Source: Brachyspira hampsonii 30446 (GTDB lineage: Bacteria; Spirochaetota; Brachyspiria; Brachyspirales; Brachyspiraceae). Taken from it: DNA of 64,000 bases. Positions 37,517 to 46,006 of this stretch are shown piece after piece. Location of the stretch: NCBI RefSeq assembly GCF_000316195.1, contig NZ_JH994110.1:530438-594437 (forward strand), read 5' to 3'. The translations under genes were made by a program, and so were the position numbers. Within the stretch, counting starts at the first letter, position 1, and every line of letters begins with the position of its first letter. Below the pieces are notes generated by a model. That model was not told the DNA's origin, made no database searches, and worked only from the letters and a program-made list of their open reading frames with translations.

Positions 37517-38842
37517 ATGACATGTAAATCATATATTGTAACTCAAAATAGAGAATACTTTTTATCTCATCGTATAGAATATATTTCTTTAAAAAATGCA
37601 TCTGTAAAAAAAATTTTAAAGAGTATCAAAAAAGATGAAAGTTGTATAAATATATTTTTGTATGATAATGAAAAAAATAAATTATACGGTTATTATGAAA
37701 TTGATTTAAATAATAAAAATAATGAAACATCAAACAAAGACTATACTAATATTTATATAACTGACAATTATAAAAGAAGAAGAGGAATATATTATAAATT
37801 AGAAGATAAGTATTCAGATTTTGCAATATATGAAATAGATGATAAAACATTTTCCAAATTAAAAGATAGATTAATACTTTTAAATGATAATATATCACAG
37901 ACCTTTTTTTCATGTTCTATAAATGATAATATTTTCAAATATCAATCTATAGAAACATATCCTTCTCTTTATGTGGCAGAATACGAAAAGCCTTTTGATA
38001 ACAAGGCTTATGAAAGTATATACAATGAATATCTTCGTCTATTAAAATATACAAATAGTGAAAATAAAAGTATAGACAGATATATAGAACTTGGAAGTTA
38101 TTTGATGAATATGCTAATTCCAGAAAAAGACTTCAGAGAACATTTGCTTGATGGATTTAGAATAGTTTATCTTCATCTTGACGATAAAACATACACTATT
38201 CCTTGGGAGATACTATCTTTTGACGGTAAATTTTTATCTGAAAATATAATCTTTTCATATAATAATGCATCTAATGTTTTGCATAATAAGAAAATTGACA
38301 ATAAAAAATTAAAGATGGCTATTATTTCAATACCAAATAAAGATATTTTATATGATAAACGAGAGATAGATTCTATTTTGTCATTGCAAAATAATATAAA
38401 AAATATAGAAATAGATTTATATAAAAAAGAGCATAATTATTTTGAGTTTGTTAAAATATTGGAAAGTTATGATATAGTTCATATTATAACGCATGGATAT
38501 AGAGACGGAATAAAATTGAGTGAGGATTACATACTAAATTCAGTAACTGCATTACAAAATCCTCCTTCGCTTATTTTTATTAATGCATGCAATATGGAAG
38601 AAGCTGATAATAAGCTGACAAAATCACTTCTTTCTTCTGGTGTAAGCACTGTAATTTCAGGCATTGGTTCTTTAGCTGATGGTATGTATTTAGATTTTAT
38701 TTACAGTTTTTACAGCAATTTACTTCATAGGCATGCCAGAATAAATACAGCACAGGCATATTATTTTGCTTATGTAGAAGTTAAAGAATTCTATAAAGGG
38801 TTTATACGATATAGATTTAACGGAGTTCCTGTATATGTTTAA
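37517..38842 (+). CDS. CHAT-domain caspase-like protease
   Basis: 441 residues. The C-terminal half is a CHAT domain: the IPWEILSFDG entry motif (228-237), catalytic His326 in VHIITHGYRDG and catalytic Cys358 in IFINACN, then the conserved LLSSGVSTVISGIG helix-strand. The N-terminal about 190 residues are unrecognised and could be a sensor or adaptor. No signal peptide, so cytoplasmic. CHAT proteases cut gasdermins or other effectors in some bacterial cell-death systems. Its stop overlaps the start of the amidase lipoprotein gene by 8 bp. Confidence 0.85.
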   Translation: MTCKSYIVTQNREYFLSHRIEYISLKNASVKKILKSIKKDESCINIFLYDNEKNKLYGYYEIDLNNKNNETSNKDYTNIYITDNYKRRRGIYYKLEDKYSDFAIYEIDDKTFSKLKDRLILLNDNISQTFFSCSINDNIFKYQSIETYPSLYVAEYEKPFDNKAYESIYNEYLRLLKYTNSENKSIDRYIELGSYLMNMLIPEKDFREHLLDGFRIVYLHLDDKTYTIPWEILSFDGKFLSENIIFSYNNASNVLHNKKIDNKKLKMAIISIPNKDILYDKREIDSILSLQNNIKNIEIDLYKKEHNYFEFVKILESYDIVHIITHGYRDGIKLSEDYILNSVTALQNPPSLIFINACNMEEADNKLTKSLLSSGVSTVISGIGSLADGMYLDFIYSFYSNLLHRHARINTAQAYYFAYVEVKEFYKGFIRYRFNGVPVYV

Positions 38843-39863
38843 ATATATTAGATTTATTTATTTATTAGTAATAATAATAGCATTTACATCTTGTAATGAT
38901 GAGAATATAACCCCCATAAGAACTAGGAAAATAGCTCCTAAGGTGTCAAGTGCTTTTAAATCTCCTGCTTATAATTTAAGAATAAAATATATTATACTTC
39001 ATTATACTGCTTTAAATGATGATTTATCTTTTAAAGTATTAACTGATCCTGGCGTATCGGCACATTATCTTATAACTACAAAAAAAGATGAACCTATATA
39101 TAAACTTGTTGATGATAATGATAGAGCTTGGCATGCGGGGGTTACTATGTTTGATAACAGACTTACTATGAATGATACTTCTATTGGTATAGAAATAGTA
39201 AATTTAGGATTTTTAAGAAAGGTTACAAATACTTATGAAGATTTAAGAAGAATGACAAAAAAACAAAGGGAAGATTTATTTTTTATTCCTTATGATGAGT
39301 ACATAGAATTTGAGGATAGCCAGATAGAAAAGGTAGCGTATTTACTTAAAGAGTTAATAGAGAAATATGGAATAAAGCCTTATAATATATTGGGGCATTC
39401 TGATATAGCTCCATACAGAAAAAAAGACCCAGGACCTAAATTCCCATGGAAAAGACTTCATGATGAATATAATTTAGGTATATGGTATGATGAATATGAT
39501 TACAGCAATTTCTTAAATGATAATGAATATAGAAAAGCAAAAGTAATGGATATAAAAGAAGAGTTTATAAAATACGGATATACAAGTATGCCTACAAATA
39601 ATGTTTGGGATTTTGATTCCAGAAAGGTGCTTTATGCTTTTCAATGTCATTTCAGACCCGAAAAAATAGATGGGAATATTGATAATGAAACTTATGCGGT
39701 TATTAGAGCTTTAAATCTTAAAGTTAAGAAGATTAATGAAATGGAAGAGCGTTCTAAAGCTAATAATTTCCTTACTAATACATTCTTTACCAATATATTT
39801 ATAAGTAATAACATAATAAGTACAAATTGGACTTATGATACAAATACTTCATTGAGGAAATAG
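38835..39863 (+). CDS. Lipoprotein N-acetylmuramoyl-L-alanine amidase (Amidase_2)
   Basis: 342 residues. The signal peptide has the lipobox AFTSC (Cys about 20). The AmpD/PGRP-like amidase domain (about 45-205) has zinc ligands His in IILHYTA and His/Asp in GHSDIAPYRKKDPGP. A C-terminal peptidoglycan-binding-like helical region (about 235-300, FDSRKVLYAFQ...IDGNIDNETYAVI) follows. It cleaves the amide bond between muramic acid and the stem peptide. Translation is probably coupled to the CHAT gene (8-bp overlap), and rsmI follows after 10 bp. Confidence 0.9.
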   Translation: MFKYIRFIYLLVIIIAFTSCNDENITPIRTRKIAPKVSSAFKSPAYNLRIKYIILHYTALNDDLSFKVLTDPGVSAHYLITTKKDEPIYKLVDDNDRAWHAGVTMFDNRLTMNDTSIGIEIVNLGFLRKVTNTYEDLRRMTKKQREDLFFIPYDEYIEFEDSQIEKVAYLLKELIEKYGIKPYNILGHSDIAPYRKKDPGPKFPWKRLHDEYNLGIWYDEYDYSNFLNDNEYRKAKVMDIKEEFIKYGYTSMPTNNVWDFDSRKVLYAFQCHFRPEKIDGNIDNETYAVIRALNLKVKKINEMEERSKANNFLTNTFFTNIFISNNIISTNWTYDTNTSLRK

Positions 39864-39873
39864 GATTATATAT

Positions 39874-40548
39874 ATGCTTACTGTTTACATTGCTGCAAGA
39901 GATATAGGTAATTATAAAGATAATACTGAAAGATTGAAGGAAGTTTTAATTGAAAGTGATATTATTTTAGTTGAAAGTTTTAGAGAAGCCACTACACTTT
40001 TCAAATTACTTAATATAGATAAAAACAGAGAATGTTTAATAGAGTTTAGTGAGCATACAAAAAAATCTAAAGACATTGATGAAATAATGACAAAGATTAT
40101 AAACTGTAAAACGGTTACTCTTATAAGTGATTGCGGCACTCCGATATTAGAAGATCCTGGGAGGCTTTTGCTTGAGTATTGTTATTCTCATAATATAAAG
40201 GTTCGACCTATAGCAGGGGTAAGCAGTGTTACAGCGGCTATTATGTGTTTGCCTTTTAATTTCAAAGAATTTTATTATGCAGGGCTTTTGCCGCGTGATG
40301 ACAGAGATCGTGAAAAAAAATTATTATATTTAAAAAAATTGAATGTACCTATTATTATATTAGATACTCCATATAGATTGGGTAAAGTTCTTAATGCAAT
40401 CAGAAAAGTATATTCCAAAGATAAAGAAATAGCATTATGTTTAGATATTACAACTGACAGAGAAGAAATCATTATAGATAGAGTATCAGACATATATAAT
40501 AAATATAAGGACAGTAAAAAAAGAGAATTTGTTATTGTTATAAGCTAA
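39874..40548 (+). CDS. rsmI: 16S rRNA (cytidine1402-2-prime-O)-methyltransferase RsmI
   Basis: 224 residues, tetrapyrrole-methylase fold. Motifs: ISDCGTPILEDPG for SAM/substrate binding (about 87-99), PIAGVSSVTAA, and YAGLLPRDDRDREKKL, the RsmI signature. It is shorter than typical RsmI (about 280), lacking some C-terminal sequence, which occurs in some phyla. Third gene of the CHAT-amidase-rsmI cluster. Confidence 0.85.
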   Translation: MLTVYIAARDIGNYKDNTERLKEVLIESDIILVESFREATTLFKLLNIDKNRECLIEFSEHTKKSKDIDEIMTKIINCKTVTLISDCGTPILEDPGRLLLEYCYSHNIKVRPIAGVSSVTAAIMCLPFNFKEFYYAGLLPRDDRDREKKLLYLKKLNVPIIILDTPYRLGKVLNAIRKVYSKDKEIALCLDITTDREEIIIDRVSDIYNKYKDSKKREFVIVIS

Positions 40549-40554
40549 TTTCTT

Positions 40555-40753
40555 ACACGCACGCAGAGTAAAATTAAGTATATAAATATAATTATCAATT
40601 CAATTTAAATTATATATCAAACTTCATTCACCGTGCGTTTAATGAAATTTTTAAATTTAAAAACAACTTGGGTGGGTGCTAATGAATTAGTATAAACAAA
40701 AAGAGAAAATAACATTATAATGCAAATTTAAATAACAAGCCTATAGGGCGGGG
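40555..40753 (+). repeat. Dispersed repeat copy B
   Basis: Same order as copy A: ACACGCACGC (40555-40564) facing TTCACCGTGCGT (40627-40638) around a near-identical A/T core, CTTGGGTGGGTGCT (40667-40680) and GGGCGGGG (40746-40753). It lies between convergent rsmI and the Mrr pseudogene. The remainder of the 40549-40904 gap is A/T-rich with nothing recognised. Confidence 0.85.
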
Positions 40754-40904
40754 AATTAGGATAGATTTAAAATTAAAAAATAATTTATCAAGCTTGCTTT
40801 TTTATTAAAATAAAAACAGAAATTATAAAAATTTATTATTTAATTTAGATATAACTTCGTTAGAAATTTAAGTACAAACTAAAGTATTATTTAAATTCGT
40901 GATA

Positions 40905-41801
40905 CTATATTATCACATCGTAAATATTTCTAGTTTCAAGAACTTTTACTCCGACTTCATATTCACGCATATATTTAGCGAGCCTATATCCGTTTATAAG
41001 TATTATTTTTATATCTTTTGATTCTTCTACAACCTTCTTAGCCTGTGGAGTATAATCTGAAGTAGTTATAAAAATTCCTCTGTTTATGCCATTAACATTT
41101 TTAAGCCCATGAGCAAACTTTGTAATTTCCGTATCATTAACTTTATTATTTTCTTTATAGCATTTGCATTGTACACCTATAATGTCAAAACCAAATTTAT
41201 CCATAGTAAGAGTACCGTCTATTCCTCTGTCTCCGCTTCCTCCTGTTCTGTATTTTTTACCATAACCCATTTTCTCAAGCAGTTCTAAACATATATTTTC
41301 AAATTTAGTACCTTTATCAACAGAACTTTCACCCATATACTGAAGTCTGTCAAGTATATCTTTCTCTACGCTTTCATAATACTCTTCGATGCTTTTTTCT
41401 ATCTCGTTTCTATTTTCATCTTCTTCTGATTCTTCTATTTCATCAATATCATAATTTGAATTATTTTTGCTGTTTTCCAAATAAGGCGTTTTTTCTTTTA
41501 AAGTTTTGAAGTCAAAGTTAGGATTTTCTTCATAGAATTTTTTACCGAAATCAGTTATTTGATATACTTATCTTTATGTGTTTTCTATTAACTGAGCTTT
41601 TTTTAAAACAACTAAAGACCAATGAATTCTAGAATTAAATTTATTATATCCATTTTTTGTTATTAAATTAAAGTCTTCATCGGATGTATTGGTATACTCT
41701 TTTAATTTGCTGTATGTATCCTTTCTATGTGCTGGTTTATTTATATCATAAAAAAATTTTAATACATATTTATCATAATCTCTATATGTTAAAAGTGCCA
41801 T
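40905..41801 (-). pseudogene. Mrr-family restriction endonuclease with two in-frame stops
   Basis: The start at 41801 has GGAGT upstream. The first 75 codons match the Mrr N-terminal winged-helix domain, ending KKAQLIENT, then TAA AGA TAA, and the same frame resumes VYQITDFGKKFYEENP, the expected continuation of that domain. An acidic linker and the Mrr catalytic domain follow, with GGSGDRGIDG and VQCKCY supplying the D...QxK nuclease core. Total about 298 codons. Both stops would be Lys (AAA) with one base change. Mrr proteins cut methylated DNA. The gene is flanked by repeat copies B and C. Confidence 0.8.
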
Positions 41802-41883
41802 AATTAAAAAACTCCTATTACTTCATTTAAAAATGATACTTCAATAATTATTTTTTTACAATGTTTTTTATTTTATTCTAAAT

Positions 41884-42176
41884 CCCGCCCTTTATTCTAT
41901 GCTGCCTAAACAGATGATTTTATTTTTATTTTCTTTTCTGCTTTATTATAAATTACAGCACCCACCCAAGCTTTGTTTAAATTTGCTGTTTTTTCACCGC
42001 ACGCATAGTAATATTAAAAATATAAGTTTCATTATTGATACAATTCAAATTTATTATGAAAATGCATTTACCGTGCGTTAAATAGATTTTAAATCTAATT
42101 AACACTTGGGCGGGCATGCTTTTTAATATGAATAAAATTTTAATTTAAATTAATGCTTTAAATCTTAAAGGGAGGG
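41884..42176 (+). repeat. Dispersed repeat copy C with an added inverted arm
   Basis: The core is CACCGCACGC (41995-42004) with TTTACCGTGCGTTA (42067-42080), then CACTTGGGCGGGC (42103-42115) and AAGGGAGGG (42168-42176). On the left an inverted module set is present: CCCGCCC (41884-41890) and GCACCCACCCAAG (41958-41970), 67 nt apart, the same spacing as modules 3 and 2 in copies A and B. Copy C therefore has G-rich arms on both sides of the core. No gene lies in the 41802-42237 gap. Confidence 0.82.
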
Positions 42177-42237
42177 TTTTTAAATAAAATGAAAAAGGAA
42201 ATTTTCTTTAATTATATTCTAATTAAATAAAAAATTA

Positions 42238-43065
42238 TTAATCAGTAAATACCTGAACCCAATAAAGTCTGTTATTATATTCAAATACACCAACACCTAT
42301 TTTTCCGAAACTTTTATTAAGTATATTTGCTCTGTGTCCTTTTGAGTTAAGCCAAGAGTTCATAACATCATCTGCATCTACCTGACCATTTGCTATATTC
42401 TCTCCAGCTGTTTTGTAAGTTATATTATATTCTTTTAATATGGTAGAAAATGCTTTTTTATTAGGTCTTGTATGAGAAAATAAAGTCTTTAACTCTTCTG
42501 CTCTTTTTTGTGCTGCCTCGCTTAATTTACTGTCAAGCACTAAGGCAACAGATATATTATTTTGTTTTCTCACTTCATTGCATAATTCAGCTACTCTTTC
42601 TCTCTCTTTTTGTATATTTAATTCTCTTTTTATTATATCTCCATTTCTTGAAGAGACATAAAGCATAACCCAATATTTTTTGTCTCCTTTTTCATAAACT
42701 CCCACAGCAGCATGGGTAAATGTTTTATTTAATACCAGATTCTTTTGGCTTTTCATTATCTGATTAAATATTTCTTCAGCATTCATATCAGCAATAATAG
42801 AGCCTTCAGAGTATGAGGCAAATTGTATATTATTGTCTTGTAAAGCTATTGATTTTCTTATACCTTCTGATATTTCTTTTGCCCTTTGGTTTGCTGCATT
42901 TTGTAATTGTTTTTCTGTTTTGTATTCATTAAGAGATGACTTTTTTCTTTCGCTGTTTATTAATTGAAATAATTGAGATGCTTCATCATTATTTTGTGAA
43001 AAAGATGTTTGAGCATAAATAATAAAACTAAATAATAATAAAGATAATATTTTTAATGACTTCAT
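42238..43065 (-). CDS. Secreted CAP/SCP-domain protein
   Basis: 275 residues from the ATG at 43065 (GGAGG nine nt upstream); a 15-codon extension is less likely. Signal peptide about 1-24 (ending TSFSQ). Two CAP-like halves are visible. The N-terminal one (about 27-140) is degenerate. The C-terminal one (about 150-275) has the classical LVLDSKLSEAAQKRAEEL, FSHTRPN, AGENIANG, SWLNSKGHRANILNK and IGVGV motifs. The function of secreted bacterial CAP proteins is mostly unknown. Tandem CAP halves suggest internal duplication. Confidence 0.87.
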   Translation of the reverse strand: MKSLKILSLLLFSFIIYAQTSFSQNNDEASQLFQLINSERKKSSLNEYKTEKQLQNAANQRAKEISEGIRKSIALQDNNIQFASYSEGSIIADMNAEEIFNQIMKSQKNLVLNKTFTHAAVGVYEKGDKKYWVMLYVSSRNGDIIKRELNIQKERERVAELCNEVRKQNNISVALVLDSKLSEAAQKRAEELKTLFSHTRPNKKAFSTILKEYNITYKTAGENIANGQVDADDVMNSWLNSKGHRANILNKSFGKIGVGVFEYNNRLYWVQVFTD

Positions 43066-43264
43066 TTTTTTGATACCTCCAAACACTTTATTTACAAAAT
43101 TTTTTTTCAATATATAATATGTAAAGTAAAAAACTATTTATGTATGTTTATGTAAAAATAATAAATAATTAATTAAAAAGTGTTAAACTTTAAATTTTTA
43201 ATTGATATTTAAGTATTTGAAGTTTATTTATGTTAATAAAGTATAATAAAAAAAGGATAATAAG

Positions 43265-44824
43265 ATGAAATATACAATAGCCTTAACCGGTGCTACTGGA
43301 AATATGGGACTTGAAACATTAAGACAATTATTTGAGATAGATGATATAAAATTAGTAAAGGTGCTTATAAGAAAAGAAAGCAAAAAAATGGCTGATAAGT
43401 TTAAAAGGCAGTATGGGGATAGAGTTGAAATTATTATAGGATATTTATACGAGAGAGACGACTGTGTGAAATTATTAAAAGACTGTGATTATGTACTTAA
43501 TCTTGCGGCAGTTATACCTCCAAATTCTGACAAATACCCAAAACTTGCACATCTGACTAATTTTGTAGGCATTAAGCATATTGTAGATATATTAGAAGAA
43601 ATGCCTAAAGAAAAACGCCCAAAACTTGTTCATATATCAACAGTAGCTCTTTACGGCAACCGCAATGAAAAGCACCCTTGGGGGAGAGTTGGGGATCCTT
43701 TATTGATAAGTCCTTATGATGCATATTCTTTTTCAAAATTAAAAGGCGAAAGATATGTTCTTGATTCATCATTAGAAAATAGGGCCATAATAAGACAAAC
43801 TGCTATGCTTCATAATAGAATGCTTACTGACAATATGAGCGATGGGCTTATGTTTCATACTTGTTATAATGCTCCTCTTGAGTGGGCTACTGCAAGAGAC
43901 AGCGGACTTTTAATGAAGAGAATTATTGAAGAGGATATTAAAGGAAAATTAGACGATTATTTTTGGAAAGGCTGTTTCAATTTGGGAAGCAAGGCAGAAA
44001 ATAGGCTTTTGGGATATGACACTTTTAATGACGGCTTCAAACTCATCGGAGGCTCTACAAAAAAATACATGAAGCCTAATTGGAATGCTACAAGAAATTT
44101 TCATGGGCTTTGGTATTATGACGGGTACAAATTAGAAGAATTATTTTCTTATCAGAAAGAGTCCGTTACAGATTATTGGAATGAAATAGGAAAAACACAT
44201 TGGTATTATGCTTTTGGTAAACTTGTACCTCCTTCTATAATATCGTTTTTTGCTATACAAAGACTTTTATCACACCCTAATTCGCCTGCATATTGGAGAA
44301 AAAACGGAGAAAAAGGTAAGGTTATAGCAACATTCGGAAGTGAAGAAGCTTTTGATAATTTGCCTAAAAAATGGGAGGATTTTAATCTGCTTTTTGAAAA
44401 TAAAGATTCTAAAGGCAATTATATAGACTATAAGGCTTTACTCAATATAAAAAATGCCGAACTTCTTAATCATGGTTATGATGAAAATAAAAAAGACAGT
44501 GAAATAGATTTGGAAGATTTGAAAAAAGCTGCAGAGTTTAGAGGGGGTAAACTTTTAAGCACTAGTATGACCAAAGGAGATTTGCATACAAAATTAAGAT
44601 GGGCTTGTGCTGAAGGGCATGAATTTGAGGCTTCTCCATTTACTATTATAAAAGCAGGGCATTGGTGTATGGAATGCATGCCGGACTATACTTGGAACTT
44701 TGATATTTTATCTAAGAAAAATCCTTTCTTTGCTCAGGTTTGGTATGATTCTCATGAAAAAGATGAGAATATGCTTTATTATTTTGACGAGGATTTTAAG
44801 GCTCATTACAAAAAAATTGATTAA
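43265..44824 (+). CDS. NAD-dependent epimerase/dehydratase with C-terminal treble-clef zinc finger
   Basis: 519 residues. The extended-SDR domain (about 1-330) has NAD motif TGATGNMG (8-15), NLAAVIPP, a STVALYG Ser region and the catalytic Y-x3-K in YSFSKLKGE. The C-terminal part (about 400-480) has a C-x3-H (WACAEGHEF) and C-x2-C (WCMECMP) set like the treble-clef zinc-ribbon domains of phage and homing-nuclease-like proteins. Fusing such a finger to an epimerase is unusual. AAGGAT lies before the ATG. Substrate unknown. Confidence 0.82.
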   Translation: MKYTIALTGATGNMGLETLRQLFEIDDIKLVKVLIRKESKKMADKFKRQYGDRVEIIIGYLYERDDCVKLLKDCDYVLNLAAVIPPNSDKYPKLAHLTNFVGIKHIVDILEEMPKEKRPKLVHISTVALYGNRNEKHPWGRVGDPLLISPYDAYSFSKLKGERYVLDSSLENRAIIRQTAMLHNRMLTDNMSDGLMFHTCYNAPLEWATARDSGLLMKRIIEEDIKGKLDDYFWKGCFNLGSKAENRLLGYDTFNDGFKLIGGSTKKYMKPNWNATRNFHGLWYYDGYKLEELFSYQKESVTDYWNEIGKTHWYYAFGKLVPPSIISFFAIQRLLSHPNSPAYWRKNGEKGKVIATFGSEEAFDNLPKKWEDFNLLFENKDSKGNYIDYKALLNIKNAELLNHGYDENKKDSEIDLEDLKKAAEFRGGKLLSTSMTKGDLHTKLRWACAEGHEFEASPFTIIKAGHWCMECMPDYTWNFDILSKKNPFFAQVWYDSHEKDENMLYYFDEDFKAHYKKID

Positions 44825-44857
44825 TAATAATTTTTTAAATATTAGAAAGCTAAATAT

Positions 44858-44932
44858 AAAAATTGTTAGCATATAGCAAATTCGCCAAAGGCGGACAGCG
44901 TAATTTGCTATACATTTTAGCGAACAATTTTT
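44858..44932. terminator. Long three-tier hairpin
   Basis: Outer stem 44858-44870 with 44920-44932 (one mismatch), middle stem ATAGCAAATT/AATTTGCTAT (44873-44882 with 44902-44911) and tip CGCC-AAA-GGCG (44883-44893). It ends in TTTTT and lies between two plus-strand genes, so it can terminate the epimerase transcript. Its size is more than a terminator needs, and it could also be a mobile or REP-like element. Confidence 0.7.
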
Positions 44933-44979
44933 ATTAGCAATAATAAAAAATAATAATTTATATAAAAAAGGTTGTAAAT

Positions 44980-45927
44980 ATGTCTGAAAATAAAAAGGCT
45001 GTAATATATTGTTTTTCTGGTACTGGAAATACAGAAAAGGTTGCAAGAGAGTATAAAAAAATATTTGAAGAAAACGGAGTTGAAACTTTGCTTTATAGTG
45101 TAAGCGATAATTTTGATAATATACCTAATATTAAAGATTATGATTATGCAGGTATTGCCTATCCTATACATGGATTCAATGCTCCTTATCCTATTTTTGA
45201 TTTGATAAAACTCTTTCCTAAATTTGATAATGAAAAGAAAAAAATATTTATTATAAAAACTTCCGGAGAGCCTCTCACTATTAATAATATATCTTCAGAG
45301 CCTTTGATGGCAAGGCTTAAAAATAAAGGCTATATACTTACTAATGAGTATCATTATATAATGCCTTATAATATAATGTTCAGGCATACTGATGAGTTTG
45401 CTGCTAAGATGTGGAAGACTGCTAAGGCTTTATGCGTAATAGAGGCTAATGAAGTTTTGGACGGCAGAGAAAGTTTTTTAAAGAAATTTCCTTTCGGCAG
45501 ATTTATAGCATTTTTATTTAGGATAGAACACCCTGCCATGAAAGTTAATGGGCATTTATTTAAAGTTAAAAAGATTTGCACTCATTGTAATTTATGCGTT
45601 AAGAAATGTCCTGTTAATAATATTTATAATGATGAAAAGGGCGATATAAAGTTTAAAAATAAATGTGTAATGTGCACAAGCTGTGCTTTCAGATGTCCTG
45701 TTGATGCTATAACTATAGGCATACTTAATGGCTGGAGAGTTAATGGAGTTTATAAATTTGAAAATCCGCCTACAGGTATAAAAACTAAACATGATAATTA
45801 CTGCAAAAAGGCTTATGATAGATATTTTGCCGATGCTGATAAAAAGATACATGATTATTCGCTTAATTCAAAAGAAGAATATAAACAAAAAACATACTAT
45901 AAGAATATAGAAAATTATATATCATAA
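44980..45927 (+). CDS. EFR1-family ferrodoxin (flavodoxin plus two 4Fe-4S clusters)
   Basis: 315 residues. The N-terminal flavodoxin-like domain has the FMN loop SGTGNTE (about 12-18). The C-terminal bacterial ferredoxin domain carries two CxxCxxCxxxCP sets, CTHCNLCVKKCP (about 199-210) and CVMCTSCAFRCP (about 230-241). EFR1-family proteins are thought to shuttle electrons in anaerobes; the partner is unknown. Monocistronic. Confidence 0.9.
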   Translation: MSENKKAVIYCFSGTGNTEKVAREYKKIFEENGVETLLYSVSDNFDNIPNIKDYDYAGIAYPIHGFNAPYPIFDLIKLFPKFDNEKKKIFIIKTSGEPLTINNISSEPLMARLKNKGYILTNEYHYIMPYNIMFRHTDEFAAKMWKTAKALCVIEANEVLDGRESFLKKFPFGRFIAFLFRIEHPAMKVNGHLFKVKKICTHCNLCVKKCPVNNIYNDEKGDIKFKNKCVMCTSCAFRCPVDAITIGILNGWRVNGVYKFENPPTGIKTKHDNYCKKAYDRYFADADKKIHDYSLNSKEEYKQKTYYKNIENYIS

Positions 45928-46006
45928 CAATAAATATTGTTCTAACGCTTTTTTTATAATTTCCGAAAATGTAAAAAACAATATAAAAATAAGTTTGGAG
46001 CGGAAA

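Noticed and set aside
41899-42081. 60-codon plus-strand frame
   Set aside because: It lies across repeat copy C, whose structure is conserved as DNA/RNA in copies A and B without keeping this frame.
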